Notes: generated by a model from the sequence alone, not told the origin. Counted from the first letter of the stretch, positions 10,566-23,764 are shown. The stretch is DNA of 64,000 nucleotides from Scalesia atractyloides (GCA_947069175.1 CAMTDV010000030.1:100526411-100590410), one strand, 5' to 3'. Numbers and translations: made by a program.

Positions 10566-12920
10566 GGCGGATTGTGAGAGAAGGTAGGTGGTGAGGGTGT
10601 GAAGACGTATTGAGGGAGAAGACAGTTGTTTGGTACGGACAGTTTAATTGATTGACCGGAAGGTTACCGGTTATTACCGGTTTGTGAAAAAAGTGATGGC
10701 TGATGAAGTGAACAACAGAACAAGTTTTGTTTTTAAGGTGAGTGATTTTGTCTTTTTTTAATGGGCTTTTCGTTTTGGTGTATTTTTTAAAGGCTCTTGA
10801 AAAGGGTTTTTTTTGGAATATTGAAAGACTCGTTAATGTTATTCGAAATCTAGCGGTATTAACGTGTGTAGAAATTGTGTTGATTATTTAATCGCTAAGG
10901 GTTCTGGTTGTAAGGCTAGGAGTTGTGCTCGTCGAAGAAGACACTCAGACATCACTGACACCTTTCTATCTCTTTGTCGATTCGATAAACAACACCCGAA
11001 ATCACCACCCAAACCCCTTATTTGAACCGCTGCTGATGAAGCCTCGAGTGTTCTAATGAGTATATATGTAGATTTAGGAGTATGATTAGTCGTTATGTGA
11101 GTTATTTGCTTTATAAATGTGTTTTAGTGATTAGCTAAAAGCAAGTTTTTGCACTTATCGATGCCTCGTTGGCATACTAAATGAAATCAACTATCCATCC
11201 ATGATTATAAGCGAGATAGATTGCCACATCTTTAACGTTGTATGTGCTCACAAGACGATTTCACAATAATAAGCTAAGATTGATCATGTAAATAGATAAT
11301 TACTATTTTATATTAATATGGATAAAAGATATGGATTATTGTTTTATAAAATTTTAAAGTTTATAACTTAAAAACATTTAATGAGTATATATAATGGTTA
11401 AGTAGGACGAGACCAACACCCACCAACTTATTTAATCATATTAAATAGTAATAGAATACATATCAATTATCATTTAATCATATTAAATAGTATAGTAATA
11501 GAATACATATCATTTTAAAAACATTAAAATATTATTTCTTATTAAAACCCGATTTAATAATATGAAAGAAATAATAAACCTATCAACTTGTATTCCCACT
11601 CCGCGATAATTAGACTAATCTATTATTAAACTTGACTATAAATAACAAAAAAATAACTATAAAGAAAGTTGACTGCTAGCTTCTATAGAGACAAAAATGT
11701 AATCGTAAGGTCCACGCTCTCTAGGCATCTGAATATTCGGATTTTGTTATAAGCATTTTTTTTTGAACAGCTAATGTAGGGGCCAAATGGTCCACTATCT
11801 CATAGGACGAGGTAAGCTCTTGAAACCCTGCTCAGGCCCAACTCTATACTCAATATTCGGATTTTGTTATAAGCATCTTTTTAATAGAAAAAATAAAAAT
11901 AAAAAATCCAGCGTGTGCGTGTCACCATAGTGTGTTCAATCTATTTCTCTTAGTAATAAGTTAAAATTATCATTTATAAAAAAACATGAATACAATCGAC
12001 ACCATCTCCGATTTCAACTCAATCTTCTCTGTTCGCCTTTACGGTTTAAGACTATATGCAGTCGAGAGTGTTTAAGCTACTAGTTAAAGTGTCACCTCAA
12101 CGTCACGTAGGCAGGAAGCCTTTAACTATACCACATTTAAAGAATGATGTAGTTGTATTAACTAAAGTACCAATCAAGTTTCAGTTTTTTTTTTTATATA
12201 AATAGGAGTAGGATAACTTGATTGGTTAGATTGTCACTTGGCCCCACACTCCATACACCTTAACCATTGTTACCACAATTAAAAAATGAGAGGGTGATGA
12301 CTTTAGCGTCCCTTTTAACTAGCTTGTACTGGTTTTAACTTGAACGGAAGATGATACGGCAACCTTTTAACCCCTCACTACACCAAGTCTAAGCACATAT
12401 ATTCCCATTAATATTCTTCGCTAGTAGTCTGTTTTAGTTGGGTTGTAACATAAGAACCTAAAAGTGTCACATAAGAAAAAGATGAATTTGGAAAGTCAAA
12501 CAAGAAATTTATGGGTCTTCCTGTTTTGTAACATCCGTATCATTGTGTTTAGATTGTTATTTGTTCATGATAGGACTGAATCGGTACTATGATCATGTGT
12601 AAAAAAATTGGTTGTTGATGAATAAGAAACGGTCGTGTATTTGTGAATAAATCGGTGGATGAGTACCAGCCAAATCGATAAGGCATTCAATTGACACTTG
12701 AACTCCTCGATTTCAGATTTTTTGATACAATTTCGGTTCGATACCGGTATATACCTTTCTCATCCTTAATTTGGAACCTACTTATTAACAGGTTGATTTT
12801 ATTTGTCTCATTGTGACATAGTATGTTTCAACCTGAATTGTTTCGGCCCCACTCACAATAATTATTGGATCCCCACTTGAATGGGTCTAAACTCTAATGT
12901 TTGTTCTATGCTCCTTGAAA
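10566..12920. other. Upstream region of ARM copy 1 and spacer
   Basis: The first few hundred bases should hold the promoter and leader of the minus-strand ARM gene; a TTACCGG repeat (GGTTACCGGTTATTACCGG) lies near 10660. Farther out the sequence is AT-rich with a local near-repeat of AATATTCGGATTTTGTTATAAGCAT at 11730 and 11850 bracketing a small conserved segment that could be a SINE relic. No gene was seen. Confidence 0.45.
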
Positions 12921-13739
12921 TTATCATATGAACATACGAATGGGTCGAAACCCATCTTCTAATAATCATCAAATCATGAAATTTGACTTACACTAGATAG
13001 ACAAAGCTTAGATGATCTCAATTTTGGTTCATGCACAAGTAATTTCTTGATTCCTTCTTTCAATTTTGAGCAATTTCATATTTGTAAGGGTTTTCCCCTT
13101 TTTCTCTTGTCTGAGATCGACCCAGACACCCACTGTGTGTTTTTGTGTGTTGAATTTGTTTTTAATAAACTCACTTTCTAATTGTCTTATTTGGTCCCTC
13201 TACTCTATATGTTGGTTTTTAATTGCTCATTCTTAGACTAACATTCTACATGTATTTTAACTAGGTTAGATTTTTAGTTGATTTAATCACAAGTGCACAT
13301 TTAACTTTTTGGGATTTTATAGTTTGCTATATATAAGACCACAACGTTACACCACCATCGCCCTCATGCCTCACCTGCAAGCTCTAAGCGCAATCGTATC
13401 ACTATTATAAAAGCTATCAATTTTGAATCCAAATGTAATGTGGTTTATATAAAAAAAAAAGGTGAAGTAGCTCGCCTACCTTTGGTTATTTTCTTCGGCA
13501 AAATCTCCTTCGCTCACAATCCTCGAAGCTCCCTCTCTTGTATCCTTCGTTTCGTCGTTCTGGTTCTCATCCGGCCTCTTTTCTCCTAGGATTGTTTTTG
13601 TTCTTTCAAAAGTTTTAGTGTTACATGTTTTGTAACAAAATTTAAGATATACAGCTAGATAGAAGTTTAAGTAACATATAAATAGTTTTAATAGTTAACT
13701 GACTGCTTTACCTATTATAATATTATCTTACAAATAATA

Positions 13740-14016
13740 TCATCATCATCATCATTATACTTAGTAAATCTCACCCATAGCAGAGCTAAGATAGGGTCTG
13801 AGGAGGGTAAGATGTAGACAACCGTACCTCTACCATGTAGGAATAAAGAGGCTGCTTCCAGTGAGACCCTCGGCTCGATAGTAGTTTTGCATCAAGCCTT
13901 GGACATAAGGCACATAACACTCAACAATTGAGACAAATGCCGATTAGTGCATGTACTCCTTTGTCTTTCGGCTATCAACGCCACCACATGATGCATGATT
14001 AACCATCCCCTCTTTT
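13740..14016 (-). mobile_element. Au-type SINE, copy in unit 2
   Basis: This is the duplicated partner of the SINE at 5768-6050, with a few substitutions and one extra ATC in the tail. It was carried by the segmental duplication and is not an independent insertion. Confidence 0.6.
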
Positions 14017-16043
14017 AACGAGAAAGGAATAAACTTAAAACTTGAAGTAAAAAAAAACATACGTTACATTATGTCTAACTATACACAAAAACGAGAAAGG
14101 AAATACACCCCAAATGCTCATAGTCTATAATACATTATTAAGGAGGAAGGATGGGTAAACATGTAATTTACAGCAACTTTAAGATGGCATGCCAAGGGTC
14201 TTTTTTTAGAACCAAGATCCCCTTTAGGTTAGCTAAATTGCTACTCAAAGAGGTTATGGAATTCATTGTTTTGTACTTGTTGGTGTCGTTTAAGTTTTTT
14301 TTTTTTTTTTTGAAAATACCTTCCTTTTGATGCCAAAATGTGGATATTTTCTTACTTTTTTATGTACCTCTTGCTGCAAGTTATTTAAAGCTCGAATGTT
14401 TCGAGTCTTAACAGCATGACCGGTTTGGTTTTTTGTTTTGTTTTAGGTTGGAGAATTTACTGATATAAAAAGTAGATCACTCGACTATAACTAATATATG
14501 GTTCAGCAGACTTTGTATGGGAACGAAATGGGATAATTGCCAAATCTAAACACTGATGTATGACCATTTTCTTCGAGTCGTTGAATTTTGTTGTACATTT
14601 ATTAATGCATTTGGCAGGTTATGTGCAACATTATTTAGTATCAATCTGACAAAAGCACACAAATATGAATGCTGAATGTTCATTTAAAGCTCAACGATTG
14701 TGTTCGAATATACTTTGATGATTGGTATCAGTTGGTGAATTCAATTCACTGATGGATTCACAAAATGGATTGATGAAACCAAAAGCGCATTAAATAAAGC
14801 GTATCGCTCAGTTGGTTCCTGGAAAGATTTATACCAGATACTTATTGTAAATGCTTTCAAATTTGTTAACAATTAGTATGCTCTCTCTATATATACATTT
14901 TATGATATATTTATTAAATTAATAAATTTCAGCTTGTCCAACTGTGGATTCAAACGAAAAAAAAAAGAACACGAAATGATGAAAAGACTCGTATAAAAAA
15001 TTATCAGTCATGCTAAAAACACTCCACTTGGCAATGATATGAATCCTATTGAAAACGGGTCTCTTGGCAATTCTTATTTTTGGATAATCCTGGCAAAACG
15101 TGTGGGTCAAGTAAAGCGTTGAAACAGGTTATCACCAAATTGGCATCCCCGAAGGATTTGAGTTTTTTGCATATTAATTTGGTTTGAGTCAAAACGTGTT
15201 TTGGCAGTTCTTATTTTTAGCTAGGAGTCGATAAAAATTGATCTCAACGAGTCAAATATACTTTATTTTTTTCTTCACCGTGAGGAGCTAACTAAACTGA
15301 CATATAAAATGATGGTGTTTACCTTTTTCGCAATGCTTTTCTGCTATTTTAGTAAAACAAACTAATATCTTATGAAATCTCGAATATATTGTAGTAACAC
15401 GATATTTTGAAGCTACGAGTCAATAAAAATTGATTCGAACGGGTCAAATATGGTATTGTATCCAGATGACAGATGCCCTCCTTGAAAATTGAATGAGTTA
15501 ATAAATGTGGTAATTTTTTGAATGAGTTAATATATGTGGTAATTTTTTTTTCCTCCACTCAGTTTTTTTTCTAGATGTTGTTCTTCAGTTTGTTAACTTG
15601 ATGTCGAGTCATTTACTCGTTTCAACCTGAACTTGCTTTGGCACATCACCCAGTGGCAACAGCTGGGTCACCCAAAGGAACTTGCTTTGTATAAAGCTGG
15701 CGCAGGGTAGCTGTTTCGCTGCAATTTGGTGTGTGGCGAGTCGCTGCTGCTGCTGTTCTGGTTTCCTTTGAACTTGTATCTGTTTGGGTCTATATAGTAT
15801 GGCATTTGTACATGATCAGTATGCTTATGCTGGAGCTTTAAGATAGTAGGATGCTCTATTGAAGCTAATGATTAGTTTTAAGTTTATAACTGGAACGGTT
15901 GTAATGTTGTTTAATAGTATGAATGAAACCCCATTTGCGGGAGCTCGGGGAATCCCAGTAGAACTACTCTTAGTACACATTAGATGATTTGAACATGTAA
16001 TACATTTAAATCGCTTCATTGTATAATTGAATCTGATATGGGT

Positions 16044-16080
16044 TGGGGCACCCGTCGCAATGCGCGGGCATTCCCACTAG
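16044..16080 (+). mobile_element. Helitron 3' terminus (unit 2)
   Basis: Partner of the unit 1 Helitron end, with CTAG at 16077-16080 followed by T. The hairpin differs from unit 1 by one base (CCCGTCGC instead of CCCGCCGC), outside the five-base stem core. Confidence 0.55.
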
Positions 16081-17373
16081 TATGACTAATAAGCAATAAC
16101 CACATTTAAAAATACAAATTGTATTAGAATATAAGAAACGACATAGAATTTTATATTTAGCAAAAATGATTTTAAAACATAAAATTGGTAATTGTAAGTA
16201 CCCAAAACAAAAAATGGGTTAAAAAATAATTTTCCCAACCACTCCACAATGTATGTTTAAACTTTTAAGACAAAATCTAAAGACAATTTGTATCATAAAC
16301 AATAATATAATGAAAACCCGATCATCCAACCTACCTACTCTGTTGTTGGTTGGTTGAAACAAATATAAATAATTGTATGATATCGTAATCAAATTAAAAG
16401 ATAATAACATCCAACTTTAAGGTTCATAAAATAAGACCAACAATCAATCATTCAAACGTGATCACCAAGTTCAATTGCAACAACTAAATTCTAGAAGGTT
16501 AAACCCGAACATGTCATATGAACCGAACCAACCAGCGAGGTTGTTGGTTTCGATCATATTGATTTCCAAAGCAAGAATTGTGCTAGCCAACGTTCTTGCT
16601 TTATGATCTTTACGCGTTCTTCAATATAAACTCACTTTTAAATAGAGAAGTGTAACAATTAATTTCATAATACAATACACTTGTAGATAGTGTTTTGTTA
16701 ATTTGACACGAGACGGCAAGAGAAAGCATGACATTAGACAGACATCCTTATTTCTTAAAGGAAAAGATATAGATTTTAACGCAATTTTCAAGGTTTTATA
16801 TTTACAATGGGTTCAAAATTACACATCCTCGAAATCCTTAGGAGGATCCACAACAGAAGGGCTAAACCATCACCCAAGTCATACATGTTTCGGCTTTGCC
16901 CCTCTCACAGCCAGAAACGGCTTCAAAAACCGCCCAAACAACGCAACATCTCTCTCCCCCTCCACCTCCTCCCCCTCTCACATAACTCATTTTTGCACAA
17001 GAATGCTTCATCCTCCCTCTCTTCCCGCCTTCGTACACAAAAAACGTTCATCCTCACTCTCCTCTCCCTCTCACGCAACTCGTTTCCCACAAGAACGCTC
17101 ATTCGCCCTCCTTTCCTCCCCCTCAGGTACCTTGGTTTTACACAAAAACGCTCACCCTCCTCTCTCCTCCACGTCAGCTCAAAAAACATTCACAACCGCT
17201 ATGCTTTTGGAGACATATAACCAAATTTTCACCATCTCTTATGCTTTCTACTCACAAACATTTCTTGAACTTTGTACATCAAAGAATTCATAGAGATCAA
17301 ATGGGATGTAATGTTGTATACTTTATTAAACAAGCTGAAAACAAATAAACAATTAACCTTAATCCAATCTAAT

Positions 17374-18540
17374 TCAAGGTGAAGCACCCCACAAAACCTC
17401 TGCAATAATGGAAGCAGCTTCTGCTTCACTAACACTAGCTTCTCTAACCCTCTGCAACACCACCTGCTTCAACTCCCTCTTCTCCCTCTGCCTCAACCCT
17501 TCACCAACCTCCAGCTGCACCGCAAATCGCGCAACACAGCTTCCAAACACATCCATACTTTCACTTCTCTGCAACACCACAAGCCGCTTCACCAAATCCG
17601 CTTCCAGCATCGCATCAATCGCCTCCTTCCTCCCAAAATATCCGATCTCCAACACGCAGTCAACCGCCACTGCACGAATAGAGACCTCATCCGAGGTCAA
17701 AAACCCTACGAGTTTCGGAATTATGTCACCTGAAACAATTTCATCAACGATAGGGCTTTTGATCGACCTGATCAGTGTACATAGGATTTGAATCGATCGA
17801 ACCGATGCTAACGAGATCAACGCACAAACGGTTTTCGATATCAAAACCTGACCTACGAACACATCCTTGTTAAACCTAATCAATTCCGCAATCGCAAACG
17901 CCGAAGCTTCTCGAACAGCGTTCGAGAACCTTCGTTCGCACAAAATCGATTCGAGTTTTGTAAAAACTTTAGATCTGAGAATCAAATCCTGTAGTTTCCG
18001 ATCGAATCCTCTACCGATTCGTTCCTCAAACTCTTCAATCAAATCGATTAACACAAGTTCCTGTTTCGTATCAGATTCAACGGTTACACTACCTGTATGA
18101 ACAAGCGTTTGCGTTAGGCTTTTGATAAACTCTCGGTCGATCCATGCTTGAATCTCGGACTCGATTGCACCGGCGAGTCTGGAAACCTCATGTGAGTTGA
18201 CTCGGCGAGTTATAAACGATCTGAGTCCGTGTTTATGTTGTTGAGCGTTACACGAGTGTTCGATGAGAGTTTTTAACGCGGTTAAGTGCGTAGACAGCGT
18301 AACAAGGTGTGGATCGTTGCAGAGGATTGATTCCGATTCGTGTTCGAGCTCGAGAAGTGCTTTAATGGCGGATTCGGATGCGGATGAGGTTGAAACAGTG
18401 TTGTTATCGGTTTGTGAGGGGTTAGGGTTTTGGTGGAGGATGTGTGAAGCTTGTTTGAGAGCTTTGAGGACGTGGAGGACTTGTTGTGAGTCGTTTTTAG
18501 GGTTGAATTTGGAGATGAAAGGTTGAGTTGCAGGTTTCAT
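17374..18540 (-). CDS. ARM-repeat superfamily protein, copy 2
   Basis: A single-exon frame of 388 residues, nearly identical to the copy at 9399-10565, with the same start and stop. The three replacements are Ala for Thr in the Ser-rich linker (SASESAIK), His for Arg at QQHKHG, and Ala for Gly at CVARF near the C-terminus. None falls in an obviously critical helix position. The promoter-proximal 400 bases are also duplicated almost unchanged, so both copies should carry the same regulatory input. Function as for copy 1: an ARM/HEAT scaffold without a recognised enzymatic domain. Confidence 0.8.
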   Translation of the reverse strand: MKPATQPFISKFNPKNDSQQVLHVLKALKQASHILHQNPNPSQTDNNTVSTSSASESAIKALLELEHESESILCNDPHLVTLSTHLTALKTLIEHSCNAQQHKHGLRSFITRRVNSHEVSRLAGAIESEIQAWIDREFIKSLTQTLVHTGSVTVESDTKQELVLIDLIEEFEERIGRGFDRKLQDLILRSKVFTKLESILCERRFSNAVREASAFAIAELIRFNKDVFVGQVLISKTVCALISLASVRSIQILCTLIRSIKSPIVDEIVSGDIIPKLVGFLTSDEVSIRAVAVDCVLEIGYFGRKEAIDAMLEADLVKRLVVLQRSESMDVFGSCVARFAVQLEVGEGLRQREKRELKQVVLQRVREASVSEAEAASIIAEVLWGASP

Positions 18541-20693
18541 GGCGGATTGTGAGAGAAGGTAGGTGGTGAGGGTGTGAAGACGTATTGAGGGAGAAGACAG
18601 TTGTTTGGTACGGACAGGTTAATTGATTGACCGGAAGGTTACCGGTTATTACCGGTTTGTGAAAAAAGTGATGGCTGATGAAGTGAACAACAGAACAAGT
18701 TTTGTTTTTAAGGTGAGTGATTTTGTCTTTTTTTAATGGGCTTTTCGTTTTGGTGTATTTTTTAAAGGCTCTTGAAAAGGGTTTTTTTGGAATATTGAAA
18801 GACTCGTTAATGTTATTCGAAATCTAGCGGTATTAACGTGTGTAGAAATTGTGTTGATTATTTAATCGCTAAGGGTTCTGGTTGTAAGGCTAGGAGTTGT
18901 GCTCGTCGAAGAAGACACTCAGACATCACTGACACCTTTCTATCTCTTTGTCGATTCGATAAACAACACCCGAAATCACCACCCAAACCCCTTATTTGAA
19001 CCGCTGCTGATGAAGCCTCGAGTGTTCTAATGAGTATATATGTAGATTTAGGAGTATGATTAGTCGTTATGTGAGTTATTTGCTTTATAAATGTGTTTTA
19101 GTGATTAGCTAAAAGCAAGTTTTTGCACTTATCGATGCCTCGTTGGCATACTAAATGAAATCAACCATCCATGATTATAAGCGAGATAGATTGCCACATC
19201 TTTAACGTTGTATGTGCTCACAAGACGATTTCACAATAATAAGCTAAGATTGATCATGTAAATAGATAATTACTATTTTATATTAATATGGATAAAAGAT
19301 ATGGATTATTGTTTTATAAAACTTTTAAAGTTTATAACTTAAAAACATTTAATGAGTATATATAATGGTTAAGTAGGACGAGACCAACACCCACCAACTT
19401 ATTTAATCATATTAAGTAGTAATAGAATACATATCAATTATCATTTAATCATATTAAATAGTATAGTAATAGAATACATATCATTTTAAAAACATTAAAA
19501 TATTATTTCTTATTAAAACCCGATTTAATAATATGAAAGAAATAATAAACCTATCAACTTGTATTCCCACTCCGCGATAATTAGACTAATCTATTATTAA
19601 ACTTGACTATAAATAACAAAAAAATAACTATAAAGAAAGTTGACTGCTAGCTTCTACAGAGACAAAAATGTAATCGTAAGGTCCACGCTCTCTAGGCATC
19701 TGAATATTCGGATTTTGTTATAAGCATTTTTTTTTAATAATGTAGGGGCCAAATGGTCCACTATCCCATAGGACGAGGTAAGCTCTTGAAACCCTGCTCA
19801 GGCCCAACTCTATACTCTCAATAATATTCGGATTTTGTTATAAGCATCTTTTTAATAGAAAAAAAATAAAAATAAAAAATCCAGCGTGTGTGTCACCATA
19901 GTGTGTTCAATCTATTTCTCTTAGTAATAAGTTAAAATTATCTTTATCATTTATAAAAAAACATGAATACAATCGACACCATCTCTGATTTCAACTCAAT
20001 CTTCTCTGTTCGCCTTTACGATTTAAGACTATATGCAGTCGAGAGTGTTTAAGCTACTAGTTAAAGTGTCACCTCAACGTCACGTAGGCAGGAAGCCTTT
20101 AACTATACGACATTTAAAGAATGATGTAGTTGTATTAACTAAAGTACCAATCAAGTTTCAGTTTTTTTTTTTATATAAATAGGAGTAGGATAACTTGATT
20201 GGTTAGATTGTCACTTGGCCCCACACTCCATACACCTTAACCATTGTTACAACAATTAAAAAATGAGAGGGTGATGACTTTAGCGTCCCTTTTAACTAGC
20301 TTGTACTGGTTTTAACTTGAACGGAAGATGATACAGCAACCTTTTAACGCCTCACTACACCAAGTCTAAGCACATATATTCCCATTAATATTCTTCGCTA
20401 GTAGTCTGTTTTAGTTGGGTTGTAACATAAGAACCTAAAAGTGTCACATAAGAAAAAGATGAATTTGGAAAGTCAAACAAGAAATTTATGGGTCTTCCTG
20501 TTTTGTAACATCCGTATCATTGTGTTTAGATTGTTATTTGTTCATGATAGGACTGAATCGGTACTATGATCATGTGTAAAAAAATTGGTTGTTGATGAAT
20601 AAGAAACGGTCGTGTATTTGTGAATAAATCGGTGGATGAGTACCAGCCAAATCGATAAGGTATTCAATTGACACTTGAACTCCTCGATTTCAG

Positions 20694-20815
20694 ATTTTTT
20701 GATACAATTTCGGTTCGATACCGGTATATACCTCATCCTTAATTTGATTTTAGATTTTTGATACAATTTCGGTTCGATACCGGTATATACCTTTCTCATC
20801 CTTAATTTGGAACCT
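20694..20815. repeat. Tandem ~60-bp duplication private to unit 2
   Basis: The phrase GATACAATTTCGGTTCGATA and the following CCGGTATATACC plus CATCCTTAATTTG appears twice in succession, whereas unit 1 (near 12720-12770) has it once. The event therefore post-dates the 8-kb duplication or was lost from unit 1. Confidence 0.8.
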
Positions 20816-21195
20816 ACTTATTAACAGGTTGATTTTATTTGTCTCATTGTGACAGTTTCAACCTGAATTGTTTCGGCCCCACTCACAATAATTATTGGAT
20901 CCCCACTTGAATGGGTCTAAACTCTAATGTTTGTTCTATGCTCCTTGAACCAATTTAACTTCATTTAGGTTGCAGTTCAGTCCTATATTCAATGAGCCAT
21001 ATAATTTAATGTCAGTTCACTGGTGCACGAATATAGGAGTTTAAAAAAAAAAGCGGATTTGATTTTGACTGATCGATGCTCCGTTTACGGTGTACACATA
21101 TAATGTATATATGTATGGACGCTCGAGGGACAAAAGTAAAATGGTACTAACTTTGGCGTTATATTACTAATTTCGTGAAAATAACGTTAAAAGCG

Positions 21196-21468
21196 ACAGA
21201 TGGTTAATCATGCATCATGTGGTGACGTTGATAGCTGAAAGACACAGAGGTACATGCACCAATCTGCCTATGTCCCAATTGTTTAAGTGTTATGTGTCTT
21301 AGGTCCAAGGTTTGATATAAAACCATAATCGAGCAGGGGGTCTCACTGGAAGCAACATTTTTCTTCTTACGGGGTAGCGGTAAGGTTGTCTACATCTATC
21401 TACTCTCCTCAGACCCTACCTTAGCCTTGTTACTGGTGGAATTTACTGAGTATGATGATGTTGATTTT
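21196..21468 (+). mobile_element. Au-type SINE, plus-strand copy
   Basis: It contains GGGGGTCTCACTGGAAGCAA, GCGGTAAGGTTGTCTACATC, CTCCTCAGACCCTACCTTAG and a GAATTTACTGAGTATGATGATG tail, in the order of the Au SINE. It is more diverged than the copies in the 8-kb duplication and lies just right of unit 2, in opposite orientation. Confidence 0.6.
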
Positions 21469-21911
21469 GACTTATCCGGATAAATCAAAAAATGGTTAAA
21501 ACTACTAAACTAGATTATAAAAATCCGGATCAGATTTTATCTAATTAGAATGTTCTTTAAACTCAATCCCATAGCAACCGGTTTGGATTATCAAACCGAT
21601 TTTTTTAAATGCAATAAAAATCTATTTTTTAACAAATAATATAAATAATAAATTTATAAAATAAACTAGAAAAATCATCTTTTATTAATTATTAAAAACT
21701 AATAAGCTTTATAACAAAAGTTCATTAAAAACATAAGAAAATATAATAAATAATTAAAAATAACCTCATTAAAATTCATATATGTAGATTTTTACAAGTA
21801 ATATAATAGAACTTGATTAAAAAAATACCAAATAAATAATAAATATATAGGACAAACTCAATAAAGTTCATATTAAAAATAAAAAAATATGAATTTTTAA
21901 CTCCAAATCCA

Positions 21912-21992
<81 letters not shown>
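21912..21992. repeat. (AAT)n microsatellite
   Basis: About 27 uninterrupted AAT/ATA units. Long perfect trinucleotide tracts like this are length-variable and useful as markers. Confidence 0.95.
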
Positions 21993-22363
21993 TAGGATCG
22001 GATGTGAGAAGATCTGGAAAAAAATCCTGTGGGTTGAAAAGTTTGAAATTCAGATTGGATCCGACGGATCTATCGGATTGTATGCAGTTTCAAAAAATTT
22101 GGTTTCCTATCGGATTGGTTTCAGATTATTTTTCGAATCAGTTTTACATTTTGATTTTTTGTGTACACCAACATATGTATGCATCAACAAAAGCCCACGT
22201 AGATTTATTATTTTAGATTGATACACAAAACGATCGGGGTCCAATTAAATGTCAAATATCTCTAATTGAGTAATTGCTGAGAGTGTGACACTCAACAGAT
22301 GGTGGCTTAATATCAATAACAAGTTTAAGAAGATATTTAAGATTACGTATTATTTATATTATA

Positions 22364-22789
22364 TTAGGTTACATCCCCGTGTATTACACGGGTTGCATAA
22401 ATGTAATTTTATAAAATATATAATAAAAAAATATATATCTATTAACAAAAAAAGGTGTAAAATATAATGTTTATGAGTCGTCAAGATTTATCTTTTAAAA
22501 ATGAACATTCCAAAACATTATAGCGATGCGTTTAAAAACAATAATTATTTAATTCTAGTAAAAAAAACAATAATACAATTATTAAGTATATATCAAACAT
22601 GAACCTTTGATTACTAATTTACATTTTAATCACTGTACTCCAAGATATATATACTCATAATATCTAAATTTTTGTTTAAAATTAATTATAGAAAAACAAA
22701 TATTTAATCTTATCTCATTTTTTTGTTTAAAATTATTATTATTATTATTTAATATGATCATAATAAACAAACGATTTTTTTTGTTTAAA

Positions 22790-22828
<39 letters not shown>

Positions 22829-23175
22829 TAATATGATTATAATAAAACAAACTATCATTATCTGAAATTTTGTTCATAGAAAAACACATATTTTTTCTTA
22901 TCTAATATTTATCCTTATCTTAATTGTAGTTAATTTTTTTTATAAAAACACATTTTTTTCTTATCTAATATTTTGTTTAAAATTATTATTATTATTTATT
23001 TAGTAGGAGATAATCAAGGAAGAGATAATGAATATCTTTAATTATATAAAAATATGTATGTATAATTAAGTAGGAGATAATTAAGGAGGAGAAAGAGGCG
23101 GAAAACAACAAAATAGATAGCTCCAATGAATGACATGTGTCCCTCGTTGGTTTACTTTATTATATGTATAGAAGA
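22364..23175 (-). mobile_element. Non-autonomous Helitron, minus strand (~812 bp)
   Basis: Read on the minus strand the element starts TCTTCTATACATATAATAAAG at 23175 and ends with the hairpin CCCGTGTAATACACGGG followed by ATGTAAC and CTAA at 22364. It is flanked by A at the 5' side and T at the 3' side, as expected for Helitron insertion into AT. The interior is AT-rich with ATT microsatellites and has no coding potential. Its 5' end is nearly identical to that of the plus-strand element at 24077-25581, so both belong to one family. Confidence 0.75.
22735..22830. repeat. ATT microsatellite tracts inside a Helitron
   Basis: Two ATT runs, at 22735-22750 and 22789-22830, are followed by the same AATATGAT phrase, indicating a local duplication of a microsatellite-bearing segment. 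Confidence 0.7.
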
Positions 23176-23503
23176 TATTAGTATTGTATCATGAAACATA
23201 TACCAAATGGTGTATGATTGTTAATTTCATCGACAAATAATGAACGTAAACACGTAAAACGAGACATGTGTTCATGTAAATTCATTACACAAAACACGTA
23301 AGATGAGACATGTGTTGATGTAAATTCATTTAATCACACGAAAATTTTGTTTATACTTTTAGTACAACAATTTATTTATTAAACGCCTAGTTTATGTACC
23401 CAATTTAGACTAAAAAACAGAATGTATCCAAAGAGGCTATGTGCATTAATTCCACGAAACACACTATGTAATTTGTTATGATATCTTTCCTTCTTTTTTA
23501 TTT

Positions 23504-23764
23504 GGGATAATCGGTTTTAAATAATCCGAACTTTTACATATTGGCCGATAACACTCTGAACTTTCAGTTTGAACAGCAGCACTCCCAACTTTCAACTTAT
23601 TGGCCGATAACACTCCAAAACCAGTGCCACGTCAGCTGCCACATCAGCATTTGGGAGTGCTATTGGCCAATAAGTTGAAAGTTGGAAGTGTTGCTGTCCA
23701 AACTGAAAGTTCAGAGTGTTATCGGCCAATATGTGAAAGTTCGAATATTTAAATCCAATATCCC
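23504..23764. mobile_element. Fold-back MITE with 9-bp target duplication (261 bp)
   Basis: The element is almost entirely an inverted repeat: GGGATAATCGGTTTTAAATA at the left matches the complement of the right end, and the arms carry TATTGGCCGATAACACTC and AACTTTCAGTTTG in both orientations. It is bounded by perfect 9-bp direct repeats TTTTTATTT at 23495-23503 and 23765-23773. A 9-bp duplication is typical of Mutator-like elements, so this is probably a MULE-derived MITE. Confidence 0.75.

Larger units (their letters stand above)
4951..12920. repeat. Tandem segmental duplication, unit 1 (about 7.97 kb)
   Basis: The sequence from 4951 recurs from 12921 in the same orientation with only scattered substitutions and small indels over about 8 kb. 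Unit 1 begins with TTATCATATGAACATACG and ends with GTTCTATGCTCCTTGAAA, where unit 2 starts directly. It carries an Au-type SINE (5768-6050), a Helitron 3' end (8103-8106) and one ARM-repeat gene (9399-10565). The flanks and the junction share only AA, so the duplication did not arise from visible long flanking repeats. Confidence 0.95.
12921..20949. repeat. Tandem segmental duplication, unit 2 (about 8.03 kb)
   Basis: Second copy of the 4951-12920 segment in direct orientation. It ends with GTTCTATGCTCCTTGAA at about 20949, after which the sequence diverges from unit 1 (which continues into unit 2). Differences are scattered single bases and short indels; within the ARM coding sequence I count about six differences in 1167 bases. 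Unit 2 alone carries an extra tandem repeat of about 60 bases at 20694-20815, which accounts for its greater length. Confidence 0.95.

Noticed and set aside
22000..22216. 70-residue frame after the AAT microsatellite
   Set aside because: No recognisable domain and biased composition next to a simple repeat.
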